Positions 46,229-53,741 of a DNA stretch of 64,000 nt are shown here, one piece after another. The stretch spans positions 1-64,000 of the forward strand of contig DDRS01000017.1 in the NCBI GenBank assembly GCA_002343685.1. Reading direction: 5' to 3'. The notes below the pieces were generated by a model. The model was not told the DNA's origin, searched no databases, and worked only from the letters and a program-made list of their open reading frames with translations. The position numbers and the translations under genes are program-made. The stretch is from Thiobacillus denitrificans (GTDB lineage Bacteria; Pseudomonadota; Gammaproteobacteria; Burkholderiales; Thiobacillaceae). The stretch's first letter is position 1. Each line of letters begins with the position of its first letter.

Positions 46229-48244
46229 TTAAACAGCGACAGCACGTTTGCGGGACAGGGCTTCCTCGTCGCATGTCGGGCAGAACTCGTGTTCGCCGGC
46301 GAGATAGCCATGCTTGGGACAGATGGAAAAAGTCGGCGTGATGGTGATGTAGGGCAGCCGGAAACGCTCGAGCGAACGCCGCACCAGCTTCTTGCACGCC
46401 TCGGCCGACGAGATGTGCTCGGACATGTAGAGATGCAACACGGTGCCGCCCGTGTACTTGCGCTGCAGGTCGTCCTGCCGCTCCAACGCCTCGAACGCGT
46501 CGTCGGTGAACCCCACCGGCAGCTGCGACGAGTTGGTGTAGTACGGTGCGTCTTCGGTGCCCGCCTGCAGGATGCCGGGGTAGCGCCTGGCGTCCTCCTT
46601 GGCGAAACGGTAGGTTGTGCCTTCGGCCGGCGTGGCCTCCAGGTTGTACAGATGGCCGGTTTCTTCCTGGAATGCAGCAATGCGGCCACGGATGTGGTCG
46701 AGCAGGCGCACCGCGAAAACGTGGCCCCATTCAGTCGTGATGTCGTGCTCGTCGCCGGTGAAGTTGCGGATCATCTCGTTGATGCCGTTCACGCCGATGG
46801 TCGAGAAGTGGTTGCGCAGCGTGCCGAGATAGCGCTTGGTATAGGGAAAGAGGCCGTTATCCATCAGGCGCTGGATTTCCTTGCGCTTGATCTCGAGGCC
46901 GTTGCGCGCCATGTCGAGCAGCGCATCGAGGCGGCGCAGCAGCGCGGCTTCGTCATCCTGGTATTCGTAGCCCAGCCGCGCGCAGTTGACCGTCACCACG
47001 CCCACGCTACCGGTCTGCTCGGCCGAGCCGAATAGGCCGTTGCCGCGCTTCAGGAGTTCGCGCAGGTCAAGCTGCAGGCGGCAGCACATCGAGCGGATGT
47101 GGTTGGGCTTCATCTCGGAATTGATGAAGTTCTGGAAGTAGGGCAGGCCGTAGCGCGCGGTCATGGCGAACAGGCGCTCGGCGTTTTCCGACTCCCAGGG
47201 GAAATCGGGCGTCATGTTGTAAGTGGGGATGGGGAAGGTGAACACGCGGCCCTTGGCATCGCCTGTGGTCATCACCTCGATGTAGGCGCGGTTGATCATG
47301 TCCATCTCGGCCTGCAGTTCGCCGTAGCTGAAGGGCATTTCCTCGCCGGCGATCACCGGCACCTGCTCGCGCAGGTCCTCGGGGCAGGTCCAGTCGAAGG
47401 TGAGATTGGTGAACGGCGTCTGCGTACCCCAGCGCGAGGGCACGTTGAGGTTGTAGATCAGTTCCTGGATGCACTGGCGCACTTGGTCGTAGCTCATCGC
47501 GTCGTTGCGGATGAACGGCGCCATGTAGGTGTCGAACGAGGAGAAGGCCTGCGCCCCCGCCCATTCGTTTTGCAGCGTGCCGAGGAAATTGACGATCTGG
47601 CCGACCGCCGAGGACATGTGCTTGGGCGGTCCCGCCTCGACCTTGCCGGGCACACCGTTGAGGCCTTCATGCAGCAGGGTGCGCAACGACCAGCCGGCGC
47701 AATAACCCGCCAGCATGTCGAGATCGTGGATGTGAAGCGAGCCGTCGCGATGCGCCGCGCCCAGTTCGGGCGGGTAGACGTGGTTGAGCCAGTAGTTGGC
47801 CACCACCTTGCCGGAGACGTTGAGGATGAGGCCGCCCAGCGAGTAACCCTGGTTGGCGTTGGCGTTGACGCGCCAGTCCTGGCGCGACAGGTATTCGTTG
47901 ATCGAGGCTTCCACGTCGACCAGCGTCTTGCGGTCCTCGCGCAGCTTCTTGTGGCTGTCGCGATAGGCGATATAGGCGCGTGCCGTTTGAAGGTGGTTGG
48001 CGGCGATCAGGCTCTGCTCGACCACATCCTGGATGCGCTCGATGTCCGGCGGCGCGCTGCGGAAGCTGTGCATCAGCACCTTCATTACCTGGGCGGTCAG
48101 CAAATCGGCTTCGGCTTCGCCGAATTCCCCACTGGCCTGCCCCGCCCGCAAAAGGGCCGAACGGATCTTCGTCGCATCGAATCGCGCCCGTTGGCCATCA
48201 CGCTTGATGACTTCGCCTGGGATCCCTGCTATCACTGAATTCAT
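46229..48244 (-). CDS. nrdD: Anaerobic ribonucleoside-triphosphate reductase, main subunit
   Basis: A 671-residue class III ribonucleotide reductase that makes dNTPs without oxygen. An N-terminal ATP cone (IPGEVIKRDGQRARFDATKIRSAL, about 1-95) is followed by the catalytic barrel: GSLHIHDLDMLAGYCAGW, SRWGTQTPFTNLTFDW, SMCCRLQL with active-site Cys, and FSTIGVNGINEM. Near the end is a zinc site, CPKHGYLAGEHEFCPTC, but the protein stops 14 residues later and lacks the glycyl-radical loop, which is encoded by the next gene. The ATG at 48244 has GGAGGAGGG upstream. Confidence 0.95.
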   Translation of the reverse strand: MNSVIAGIPGEVIKRDGQRARFDATKIRSALLRAGQASGEFGEAEADLLTAQVMKVLMHSFRSAPPDIERIQDVVEQSLIAANHLQTARAYIAYRDSHKKLREDRKTLVDVEASINEYLSRQDWRVNANANQGYSLGGLILNVSGKVVANYWLNHVYPPELGAAHRDGSLHIHDLDMLAGYCAGWSLRTLLHEGLNGVPGKVEAGPPKHMSSAVGQIVNFLGTLQNEWAGAQAFSSFDTYMAPFIRNDAMSYDQVRQCIQELIYNLNVPSRWGTQTPFTNLTFDWTCPEDLREQVPVIAGEEMPFSYGELQAEMDMINRAYIEVMTTGDAKGRVFTFPIPTYNMTPDFPWESENAERLFAMTARYGLPYFQNFINSEMKPNHIRSMCCRLQLDLRELLKRGNGLFGSAEQTGSVGVVTVNCARLGYEYQDDEAALLRRLDALLDMARNGLEIKRKEIQRLMDNGLFPYTKRYLGTLRNHFSTIGVNGINEMIRNFTGDEHDITTEWGHVFAVRLLDHIRGRIAAFQEETGHLYNLEATPAEGTTYRFAKEDARRYPGILQAGTEDAPYYTNSSQLPVGFTDDAFEALERQDDLQRKYTGGTVLHLYMSEHISSAEACKKLVRRSLERFRLPYITITPTFSICPKHGYLAGEHEFCPTCDEEALSRKRAVAV

Positions 48245-48342
48245 TCCACCCTCCTCCAGAACAACATCTTGTGCTATGCGTCCACCAACCATACGACATC
48301 TTGCGATGCAGTCAAGAAGAATTTCAGGTTAGGAAGTCCTGA

Positions 48343-48348
48343 TATACT
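48343..48348 (+). promoter_or_regulatory. Possible -10 element for the hemerythrin operon
   Basis: TATACT at 48343-48348 lies 39 bases before the hemerythrin ATG. The -35 region is weak, with only TTTCAG at unsuitable spacing, which would fit an activated or specialised promoter. Confidence 0.4.
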
Positions 48349-48349
48349 T

Positions 48350-48373
48350 AAACATATATTTAATCATCATCTT
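48350..48373 (+). promoter_or_regulatory. Weak NsrR-like operator before the hemerythrin gene
   Basis: The half-sites AAACATATATTT and CATCATCTT resemble the NsrR consensus arms (AAGATGYATTT and its complement), with the right arm CATCTT exact and the left partly matched. It sits just downstream of the -10 and ends 13 bases before the ATG, a repressor position. Confidence 0.4.
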
Positions 48374-48386
48374 ATAAGGAGCTCGC

Positions 48387-48824
48387 ATGAACACGATTCT
48401 GGATTTTCTGGGTAGCGACCACCGCGCCTGCGACGATTTGTTCGCATCCGCCGAATCCGCCATCGCGCAAAAAAACTGGGATGGCGCACGCACGCTGTTC
48501 GACCAGTTTCAAGCGGCCATGTCCCATCATCTGACGATGGAGGAGACGGTGCTGTTCCCCGCGTTCGAGGCCCGCACCGGCAATACCGTCGGGCCGACAC
48601 AGGTCATGCGCATGGAACACGAGCAGATGCGCGGCCTGATGCAGGATATGGCAGGAGCGGTCGCGGCTGGCGACCGCAATGCCTATCTCGGCCTCTCGGA
48701 AACGCTCAACATGTTGATGCAGCAGCACAACCTGAAGGAGGAGAACATGCTCTATCCCATGTCGGATCAGGTCTTGAGCGGCAACCGCGACGACCTGATC
48801 CGTTCCATGCAGGCCGTCGCATGA
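48387..48824 (+). CDS. Hemerythrin HHE-domain protein
   Basis: A 145-residue four-helix hemerythrin-like protein. Candidate di-iron ligands are His12 (SDHRACDD), His47/His48 and Glu52 (SHHLTMEETVLFP), His78 (MEHEQM), and His114 with Glu118/119 (QQHNLKEENMLYP). Such cytosolic proteins bind or repair after nitric oxide or oxygen; YtfE is a larger relative. It overlaps the DUF2249 gene by 4 bases (ATGA) and starts an operon ending in an NnrS-like membrane protein. Confidence 0.94.
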   Translation: MNTILDFLGSDHRACDDLFASAESAIAQKNWDGARTLFDQFQAAMSHHLTMEETVLFPAFEARTGNTVGPTQVMRMEHEQMRGLMQDMAGAVAAGDRNAYLGLSETLNMLMQQHNLKEENMLYPMSDQVLSGNRDDLIRSMQAVA

Positions 48825-49069
48825 TCGAGCCGACAGACGAGATCCTCGTCGACGCACGCGAGCTGGAGCCGCCCGAGCCGATGGAAAAGGTCATGCGGAC
48901 GCTGGCCCTGCTGCGTCCCGGCCAGTCGATCCGCCTGCTGCTGCACCGGGAGCCGTTTCCGCTCTATCCCCTGCTCGTCGAGCGCGGCTACCGTCACGCC
49001 ACGCGGATGGAAGCCGATGGCAGCTACGTCATCCTGATCCATCCGGCCGGCGCAGCGGATGCACACTGA
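48821..49069 (+). CDS. DUF2249 protein, copy 1
   Basis: An 82-residue DUF2249 domain, a small alpha/beta fold related to TusA/SirA-like proteins: ILVDARELEPPEPMEKVMRTLALLRPGQSIRLLLHREPFPLYPLLVERGY. The family's DxRxLxPPxxxxxI pattern is visible. It lacks the TusA-type CPxP cysteine. Fusions of DUF2249 to hemerythrin domains are known in other bacteria, matching this gene pair. Probably an adaptor in NO response, an inference. Confidence 0.88.
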   Translation: MIEPTDEILVDARELEPPEPMEKVMRTLALLRPGQSIRLLLHREPFPLYPLLVERGYRHATRMEADGSYVILIHPAGAADAH

Positions 49070-49084
49070 CAGGTTCGCCGCCCC

Positions 49085-50365
49085 ATGAGCACGCAAGCCG
49101 GCCTGTCCTTCGAGCAGGCGCCCCCGTTTTCGCTGCCATTGCAGTTTTTTCTGTCGGCTCCGTTGTTTCTTCTGGCAGCGGCACTGCTGATCGTCCTAGA
49201 CCCGGCGTCGCTGGCATCGCGCTGGACGCCGCAGGCGCTCGCCCTCACCCACGCGCTCACGCTGGGTTTCCTCGCCATGGCCATGCTGGGCGCCCTGATG
49301 CAGATGCTGCCGGTGGTGGCCGGGTCGCCCTTGCCCAGGCCGCGCGCAGTGGCCTGGCTTGCTCAGGTGCCGCTGGCTCTGGGAACGCTCTCGCTGATGG
49401 CGGGCTTCCTGGCCGCCGAACCGATCGCATTCGGTATCGCTGTCGCCCTGCTGGGTGTCGGTTTCGCCGTCTTTCTCGCCGCCGCCGCCGTCAGCCTCGT
49501 GCGCGCGACCGGCAACGTCACGGTCTGGGGTATGCGGCTGGCGGTGCTGAGTCTGCTCCTCACGTTCATGCTGGGCCTGGCGCTCGCGCTGATGCGCGCA
49601 GGCACATGGATCCCGCCAGCCAGCGCGGCCGCACTCGCCGCCCATCTCGCGTTCGGCCTGCTCGGCTGGGTCCTGCTGCTGGTCGTCGGCGTCGCTTTCC
49701 AGGTCGTCCCGATGTTCCAGATCACGCCGCCTTATCCGCCACCACTTGGCCGCTGGCTGACGCCCGGGCTGTTTGTCCTGCTGCTGATCCACGCCGCCGC
49801 GCCAGCACTGCCGGCGCGCGTCGCGACGCTCGTCGAGGCCGGCCTGGCCGCCGGCATACTGTTGTTTGCCGTCACCACCCTGGCGCTACAAGCGCGTCGG
49901 CGCCGCAAACTGCCTGACGTCACGCTCGATTTCTGGCGTCTGGGCATGGCCAGCCTGATCGCCAGCGTGACCGTCTGGACCGTGGCCCAGTTCAGCCCGG
50001 CCTGGGCGGACAGCGACGCCTATACGCTATTGCTGGCCGTGCTGTTCATTGGCGGGTTCGGGGTGAGCGTGGTGAACGGCATGCTCTACAAGATCGTGCC
50101 GTTCCTGGCGTGGTTTCATCTGCAGGCGCAGTTGCAAGCGCGCGCAGGCAGCATCCCCACGATGAAGGACATGATTGCGGAAGGCCGCACGCGCTGGCAA
50201 TTCCGCTTCCACCTGACCGCCTGCGGATTGCTCACGGTGGGCCTCTTCTGGCCATTGCTAGTGCGCACGGGCGGCCTGATGCTGGCGTTATCGGCGCTGT
50301 TGCTTCAGATCAACCTGCTGTCGGCGCTACGCCGGTTCTACCGGCATGGTGGGCGTTTCATCTGA
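49085..50365 (+). CDS. NnrS/heme-copper-like polytopic membrane protein, copy 1
   Basis: A 426-residue membrane protein with about 12 helices, beginning FSLPLQFFLSAPLFLLAAALLI. Helices contain His residues in positions like those of NnrS and the CcoN-type heme-copper fold: ALTHALTLGFLAMAMLGALMQMLPVVAG, SAAALAAHLAFGLLGWVLLLVVGVAFQVVPMFQITPPYP, and VPFLAWFHLQAQLQ. NnrS proteins bind heme and copper and protect against NO. It follows DUF2249 by 15 bases. I cannot confirm heme binding by sequence alone. Confidence 0.78.
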   Translation: MSTQAGLSFEQAPPFSLPLQFFLSAPLFLLAAALLIVLDPASLASRWTPQALALTHALTLGFLAMAMLGALMQMLPVVAGSPLPRPRAVAWLAQVPLALGTLSLMAGFLAAEPIAFGIAVALLGVGFAVFLAAAAVSLVRATGNVTVWGMRLAVLSLLLTFMLGLALALMRAGTWIPPASAAALAAHLAFGLLGWVLLLVVGVAFQVVPMFQITPPYPPPLGRWLTPGLFVLLLIHAAAPALPARVATLVEAGLAAGILLFAVTTLALQARRRRKLPDVTLDFWRLGMASLIASVTVWTVAQFSPAWADSDAYTLLLAVLFIGGFGVSVVNGMLYKIVPFLAWFHLQAQLQARAGSIPTMKDMIAEGRTRWQFRFHLTACGLLTVGLFWPLLVRTGGLMLALSALLLQINLLSALRRFYRHGGRFI

Positions 50366-50390
50366 CGGACGTATATCCGCTCCGAAAGGA

Positions 50391-50717
50391 TCAGCCCGTG
50401 CTCCAGGCGCGCGGCCGTTTCATCCCGGCAATCTTGCATGCCTGCTTGACATAGCCATAGGCGAACAACTTGAAGAGCGCGTTGCGCGCATCGGCGCCCA
50501 GGCGATTCGACAAATGCTTGATCACATAGCGCGCATCCGGCGCAATCTGATGTTCTTCGTAATATTCACGCATGTAGCGTATGACATCCCAGTGTTCGTC
50601 AGTCAACCTGACGTCTTCTGCGAGCGCGAGTTGTTCGGCCACGGCTTCGTTCCACTCGCCAGGCTCGACCAGATAGCCCTCTTCATCGAGGGCAGGCAAG
50701 CTTACGGTTGCATCCAT
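50391..50717 (-). CDS. DsrC/TusE-family protein with only CysB
   Basis: A 108-residue DsrC/TusE homologue with the full fold pattern: LDEEGYLVEPGEWNEAVAEQLA, LTDEHWDVIRYMREYYEEHQIAPDARYVIKHL and the arm KLFAYGYVKQACKIAGMKRPRAWSTG. Cys94 is the CysB equivalent. The penultimate CysA position, 11 residues on, is Trp105, so neither the DsrC disulfide nor a TusE-type persulfide acceptor can form there. It converges on the NnrS-like gene and lies beside the Yip1-like gene. A role in sulfur relay is unlikely; regulation is possible. Confidence 0.9.
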   Translation of the reverse strand: MDATVSLPALDEEGYLVEPGEWNEAVAEQLALAEDVRLTDEHWDVIRYMREYYEEHQIAPDARYVIKHLSNRLGADARNALFKLFAYGYVKQACKIAGMKRPRAWSTG

Positions 50718-50782
50718 CGTTCAACCTCCTTAGAAATGCCCGGCGCGGGATGCCGGGCGGCCAGAAAATGTAGGCGTTCACG

Positions 50783-51349
50783 TCAGGCCAGAGCCGGGAT
50801 GAGCCCGAGCATGAGCAGCACCACCCACGCGATGAGACCCAGCGCGGTGACGGTGTAAGCGATATCGATGGCGATGAGGCCTTCGTCGACGTTCAGGATG
50901 CGCTGCACGCCGCGAAAAATCAGAACGACAGACCCGACCAATCCCAAGATGACGCCGACCATGATCAACAGGACCTGATCGTAGAAGAGCACCAGCGACG
51001 ACAGCCAGAGCGGAACCGGCGCGATCGCAGCCAGCATGAAGACCGCCCGGTCGCTGATTTCGATCCCTTTGCTGCGCGCGACCGACTTGATCGTCCACGC
51101 CATGAGCGGAACCGTCAGCAATTCGGCCATCAGGAAGAACAGGGCGGCCAGACTCCATGCCATGCCGGGCGTATCCGGAAACAGGAGGGCGCCTACATGA
51201 TGGCCGGCGTATTCGAGCATCAGGGGCGGAACCAGCGATAACGGCAAGACAAGCAGGATGAACAGCTTGAGTGCGGACGGCTGGGTCTGCGACAACGTAT
51301 TCCAGCCATGGGGGGAAGTGAAAAGCTTGTGGATATGCAGGATACTCAT
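50783..51349 (-). CDS. Yip1-domain membrane protein
   Basis: A 188-residue membrane protein of the Yip1 family with five predicted helices, starting SILHIHKLFTSPHGWNTLSQTQPSALKLFILLVLPLSLVPP. The ATG at 51349 is chosen for its GGAGAGGAGA site. Bacterial Yip1-like proteins have no established role. It is divergent from the MarR gene, with a palindrome between them, and may be its target. Confidence 0.82.
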   Translation of the reverse strand: MSILHIHKLFTSPHGWNTLSQTQPSALKLFILLVLPLSLVPPLMLEYAGHHVGALLFPDTPGMAWSLAALFFLMAELLTVPLMAWTIKSVARSKGIEISDRAVFMLAAIAPVPLWLSSLVLFYDQVLLIMVGVILGLVGSVVLIFRGVQRILNVDEGLIAIDIAYTVTALGLIAWVVLLMLGLIPALA

Positions 51350-51435
51350 GGAAATCTCCTCTCCGGACATGCCACCACGACAGCCATTCCCGACCGCGGC
51401 ATAAAGACCCGCCCCGGCGAATACGGCCACGCTCT

Positions 51436-51460
51436 TTTTATATCACAGCATGATATAAAA
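51436..51460. promoter_or_regulatory. 25-bp perfect palindromic operator
   Basis: TTTTATATCA (51436-51445), spacer CAGCA, and TGATATAAAA (51451-51460) form a perfect 10-bp inverted repeat 27 bases before the marR-type gene. It is much more AT-rich than surroundings, and both arms include TATA-like -10 matches for divergent promoters. Typical in size and place for a MarR autoregulatory site. Confidence 0.72.
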
Positions 51461-51487
51461 TCCAGCCCATTTTTATAAGCACTGAAC

Positions 51488-51910
51488 ATGACGTCATCCC
51501 GCCTCAGCAAAAAGGATTTCGAAGCGCTTTCCCAATTCCGCTACCAGCTTCGGCGTTTCCTGCGTTTCAGCGAAGAGGCGACTCACCAGCGCGGCATCAC
51601 CCACCTTCAATATCAGCTGCTATTGCACATACGCGGTTTTCCAGGCCGCGAATGGGCCACGGTCGGCGAACTGGCCGAACGCCTGCAGGCGCATCATCAC
51701 GGCGTGGTTTCGCTGATCTCGCGGTGCGAGAAGCTGGGGCTGGTGAAACGCCAGACCGGGCGCACCGACCGGCGCTCGGTTGAGGTGCATCTGACGCGTG
51801 CGGGCCACACGATACTGAACGATCTGGTGACACAACACCGTGAGGAGTTGCTCCGGCTGCAAGGCATTTTCCACGTGCCCGGGGCAGATGAGCTGGACAC
51901 CGGTCCGTAG
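51488..51910 (+). CDS. MarR-family transcriptional regulator
   Basis: A 140-residue winged-helix protein. DNA-binding elements are ATVGELAERLQAHHHGVVSLISRCEKLGLVKRQTGRTDRRSVEVHLTRAG, where the wing RTDRR is typical of MarR proteins; the first helix carries FRYQLRRFLRFSEEAT. Ligand unknown. It is probably autoregulated through the palindrome just upstream and may control the Yip1-like gene and the following DUF2249 gene. Confidence 0.93.
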   Translation: MTSSRLSKKDFEALSQFRYQLRRFLRFSEEATHQRGITHLQYQLLLHIRGFPGREWATVGELAERLQAHHHGVVSLISRCEKLGLVKRQTGRTDRRSVEVHLTRAGHTILNDLVTQHREELLRLQGIFHVPGADELDTGP

Positions 51911-52015
51911 TACAGGCCCTAGCACTGCGAACGATCACCGTCGGCGCGTTGAGGCTTGTCAATCGGTCATCCGCCAGACAGGAAGAAGACGCACCCGGAA
52001 ATCGACTCCTGCGTC

Positions 52016-52041
52016 TATAATATGTATTCTGTTTACATCTT
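52016..52041 (+). promoter_or_regulatory. Promoter -10 overlapped by a strong NsrR-like operator
   Basis: TATAAT at 52016-52021 overlaps a 23-base site at 52019-52041 with half-sites AATATGTATT and TTTACATCTT. Against the E. coli NsrR consensus as I recall it, about 16-17 of 23 positions match, including the whole right TACATCTT. The position fits repression of the DUF2249-NnrS-like pair, relieved by nitric oxide. Confidence 0.6.
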
Positions 52042-52054
52042 TAAGGAGCCCGCC

Positions 52055-52309
52055 ATGAATACCCACCTCCACCTTCGCCAGGATCAGGTCTATCCTTTCG
52101 ATGCACGCGGAATCGCCAAGCGTTTCCGCCATGCCGCCATTTTTGGCGCGCTGGACGCACTGAACGCCGGCGAACGCATGCGCTTCATCAACGATCACGA
52201 CCCTCTGCCTCTGCTCGACCAGCTCCGCAACCGCTATGGTGAAACGGTCGACATCCAGTATCTGCAGCGCAATCCAGGCGAGATCGTGATCGACTTCATC
52301 CGCAACTGA
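52055..52309 (+). CDS. DUF2249 protein, copy 2
   Basis: An 84-residue DUF2249-type protein: VYPFDARGIAKRFRHAAIFGALDALNAGERMRFINDHDPLPLLDQLRNRYG, then VDIQYLQRNPGEIVIDF. The HDPxPLL element is the standard DUF2249 signature. The ATG at 52055 has TAAGGAG upstream and lies downstream of an NsrR-like operator. It precedes an NnrS-like membrane gene by 9 bases, repeating the order of copy 1. Confidence 0.88.
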   Translation: MNTHLHLRQDQVYPFDARGIAKRFRHAAIFGALDALNAGERMRFINDHDPLPLLDQLRNRYGETVDIQYLQRNPGEIVIDFIRN

Positions 52310-52318
52310 GCACGAACG

Positions 52319-53449
52319 GTGTTGCCCGCGCTGGTGTGCCTTGCCCTGGCTGCCTTCGTCGCCGCCCTGCTGGGTTCGCTTCACACCGGACGCATCGTCA
52401 CCCTGCATCTGATCCTGGCGGTGGGCGCGATGCCGCTGATCTTCGGCGCCATGAGCCATTTCATTCCGGTGCTTACCCGGACGCGCACGCCTGGCGCAGG
52501 ACTCGCCGGCCTGTCGGTCCTGGCACTGACGGGCGGCATTCTGGCGGTGGCTGCATTCGGTCTCCCCGGGATGGCATGGGGGCGCTACGCGGGCGCATTC
52601 CTCGCACTGATGGCCGCCGGCCTGCTGCTCGCCTGGAGCCGGCGCCGGCAGGCCGGAATGCTCGGACGTCCCCATCCGGGCTTGGCCTGGTACGAAGCCG
52701 CCCTGGCCTGTCTCGCATGCGCCCTGCTCGCCATACTTGCGGGCGCATTCTGGCCGCAACAATGGGCGGGGTTGCGGCGCCTCCACCTCCATCTCAACAC
52801 GCTCGGATTCATCGGATTGACGGCCGTGAGCACGCTTGTGGTTCTGTTGCCGACCGTGGCCGGCAGGTCCGACCCACAGGTCGCCGCGTGGTTGCGCCGC
52901 AACCTGCCGTGGGCCATGGCCGGCACGGTGCTGGTTGCCGTCGGCGCAGCATGGTTCGGTCCGCTTGCCGGGCTCGGTGCAATGTTATGGGCAGTTCCGC
53001 TAGGACGGCTGGCAACCCGCTGGCTGCGGCTTTATCGTTCTGAAATTTTTGCGTGGCACGGCGCCGCGCCGCTGCTCGCCGCCGCCCTGGCCGGATTCGC
53101 CACCAGCTTGCTGTTCGGCGTCGCCGCAGTCGCTTTTCCGGCGTCGACCCCTACGTCGGCCTTCGTCGCCGGTTTCCTGCCCCCTCTGGTGTCCGGCGCG
53201 GCCAGTCAGCTATTGCCGGTCTGGCTGCATCCGGGCATGCAAGGCGATTGGCACGCCGCACTGCGCAGCCGCCTGGGACGCTACGGCGGCGTTCGCGCCG
53301 CACTGTTCTGCCTCGGCGGTATTGCGGGCGGCATGGACCAGGAATGGGGTCTGTTCCTGAGTGCGGCTACGCTGCTGTGGTTCATGCTGCAAACTGGCGC
53401 GGCCCTGATGCAGGTGCGAGCCATACCGCTGGACAGACCCTCATCCTGA
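52319..53449 (+). CDS. NnrS/heme-copper-like polytopic membrane protein, copy 2
   Basis: A 376-residue membrane protein with about 11-12 helices. VTLHLILAVGAMPLIFGAMSHFIPVLTRT and RRLHLHLNTLGFIGLTAVSTLVVLLPTVAG place conserved His residues as in NnrS-like proteins. GTG start at 52319. It forms a two-gene unit with the DUF2249 gene under the NsrR-like site, which favours a nitric oxide stress role. Confidence 0.77.
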   Translation: MLPALVCLALAAFVAALLGSLHTGRIVTLHLILAVGAMPLIFGAMSHFIPVLTRTRTPGAGLAGLSVLALTGGILAVAAFGLPGMAWGRYAGAFLALMAAGLLLAWSRRRQAGMLGRPHPGLAWYEAALACLACALLAILAGAFWPQQWAGLRRLHLHLNTLGFIGLTAVSTLVVLLPTVAGRSDPQVAAWLRRNLPWAMAGTVLVAVGAAWFGPLAGLGAMLWAVPLGRLATRWLRLYRSEIFAWHGAAPLLAAALAGFATSLLFGVAAVAFPASTPTSAFVAGFLPPLVSGAASQLLPVWLHPGMQGDWHAALRSRLGRYGGVRAALFCLGGIAGGMDQEWGLFLSAATLLWFMLQTGAALMQVRAIPLDRPSS

Positions 53450-53741
53450 AAGCCTCCTGCCGGCCAGCTTCTGGCGTGCGTACGCGAACTGCAGCGCCAA
53501 CACACGCACCGAAATGGACGCGGCAACGAACTTACCGGTGCCTTAAGCATGGCGTATGGATACAATCCGATTTGCGGGGAATGTCCGCCCCTGTGAACGC
53601 GACCCTCGACACACTTGTTTCAGGGCCCGCGCCAACCTGGGAAGACATGGGATAGTTGCGCCACCTCAGACAGACGGGCGTTCCAGCGTCTGTTCACCGA
53701 GGGAACGGTCCGACTGCCAACAGCACTCAATAAGGAACAAA
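53450..53741 (+). other. Leader region before the nitronate monooxygenase-like gene
   Basis: About 290 bases without a supported gene. A TACAAT -10-like hexamer at 53561-53566 would give a leader of about 170 bases. I searched for known riboswitch motifs (TPP, FMN, cobalamin, glycine) and saw none. Confidence 0.4.

Noticed and set aside
45333..46730. 465-residue start for nrdG
   Set aside because: The extra N-terminal part overlaps the glycyl-domain gene and nrdD and has no family similarity.
51436..51460. FNR/DNR-type site
   Set aside because: The arms lack the TTGAT and ATCAA core; a MarR-type operator is more likely.
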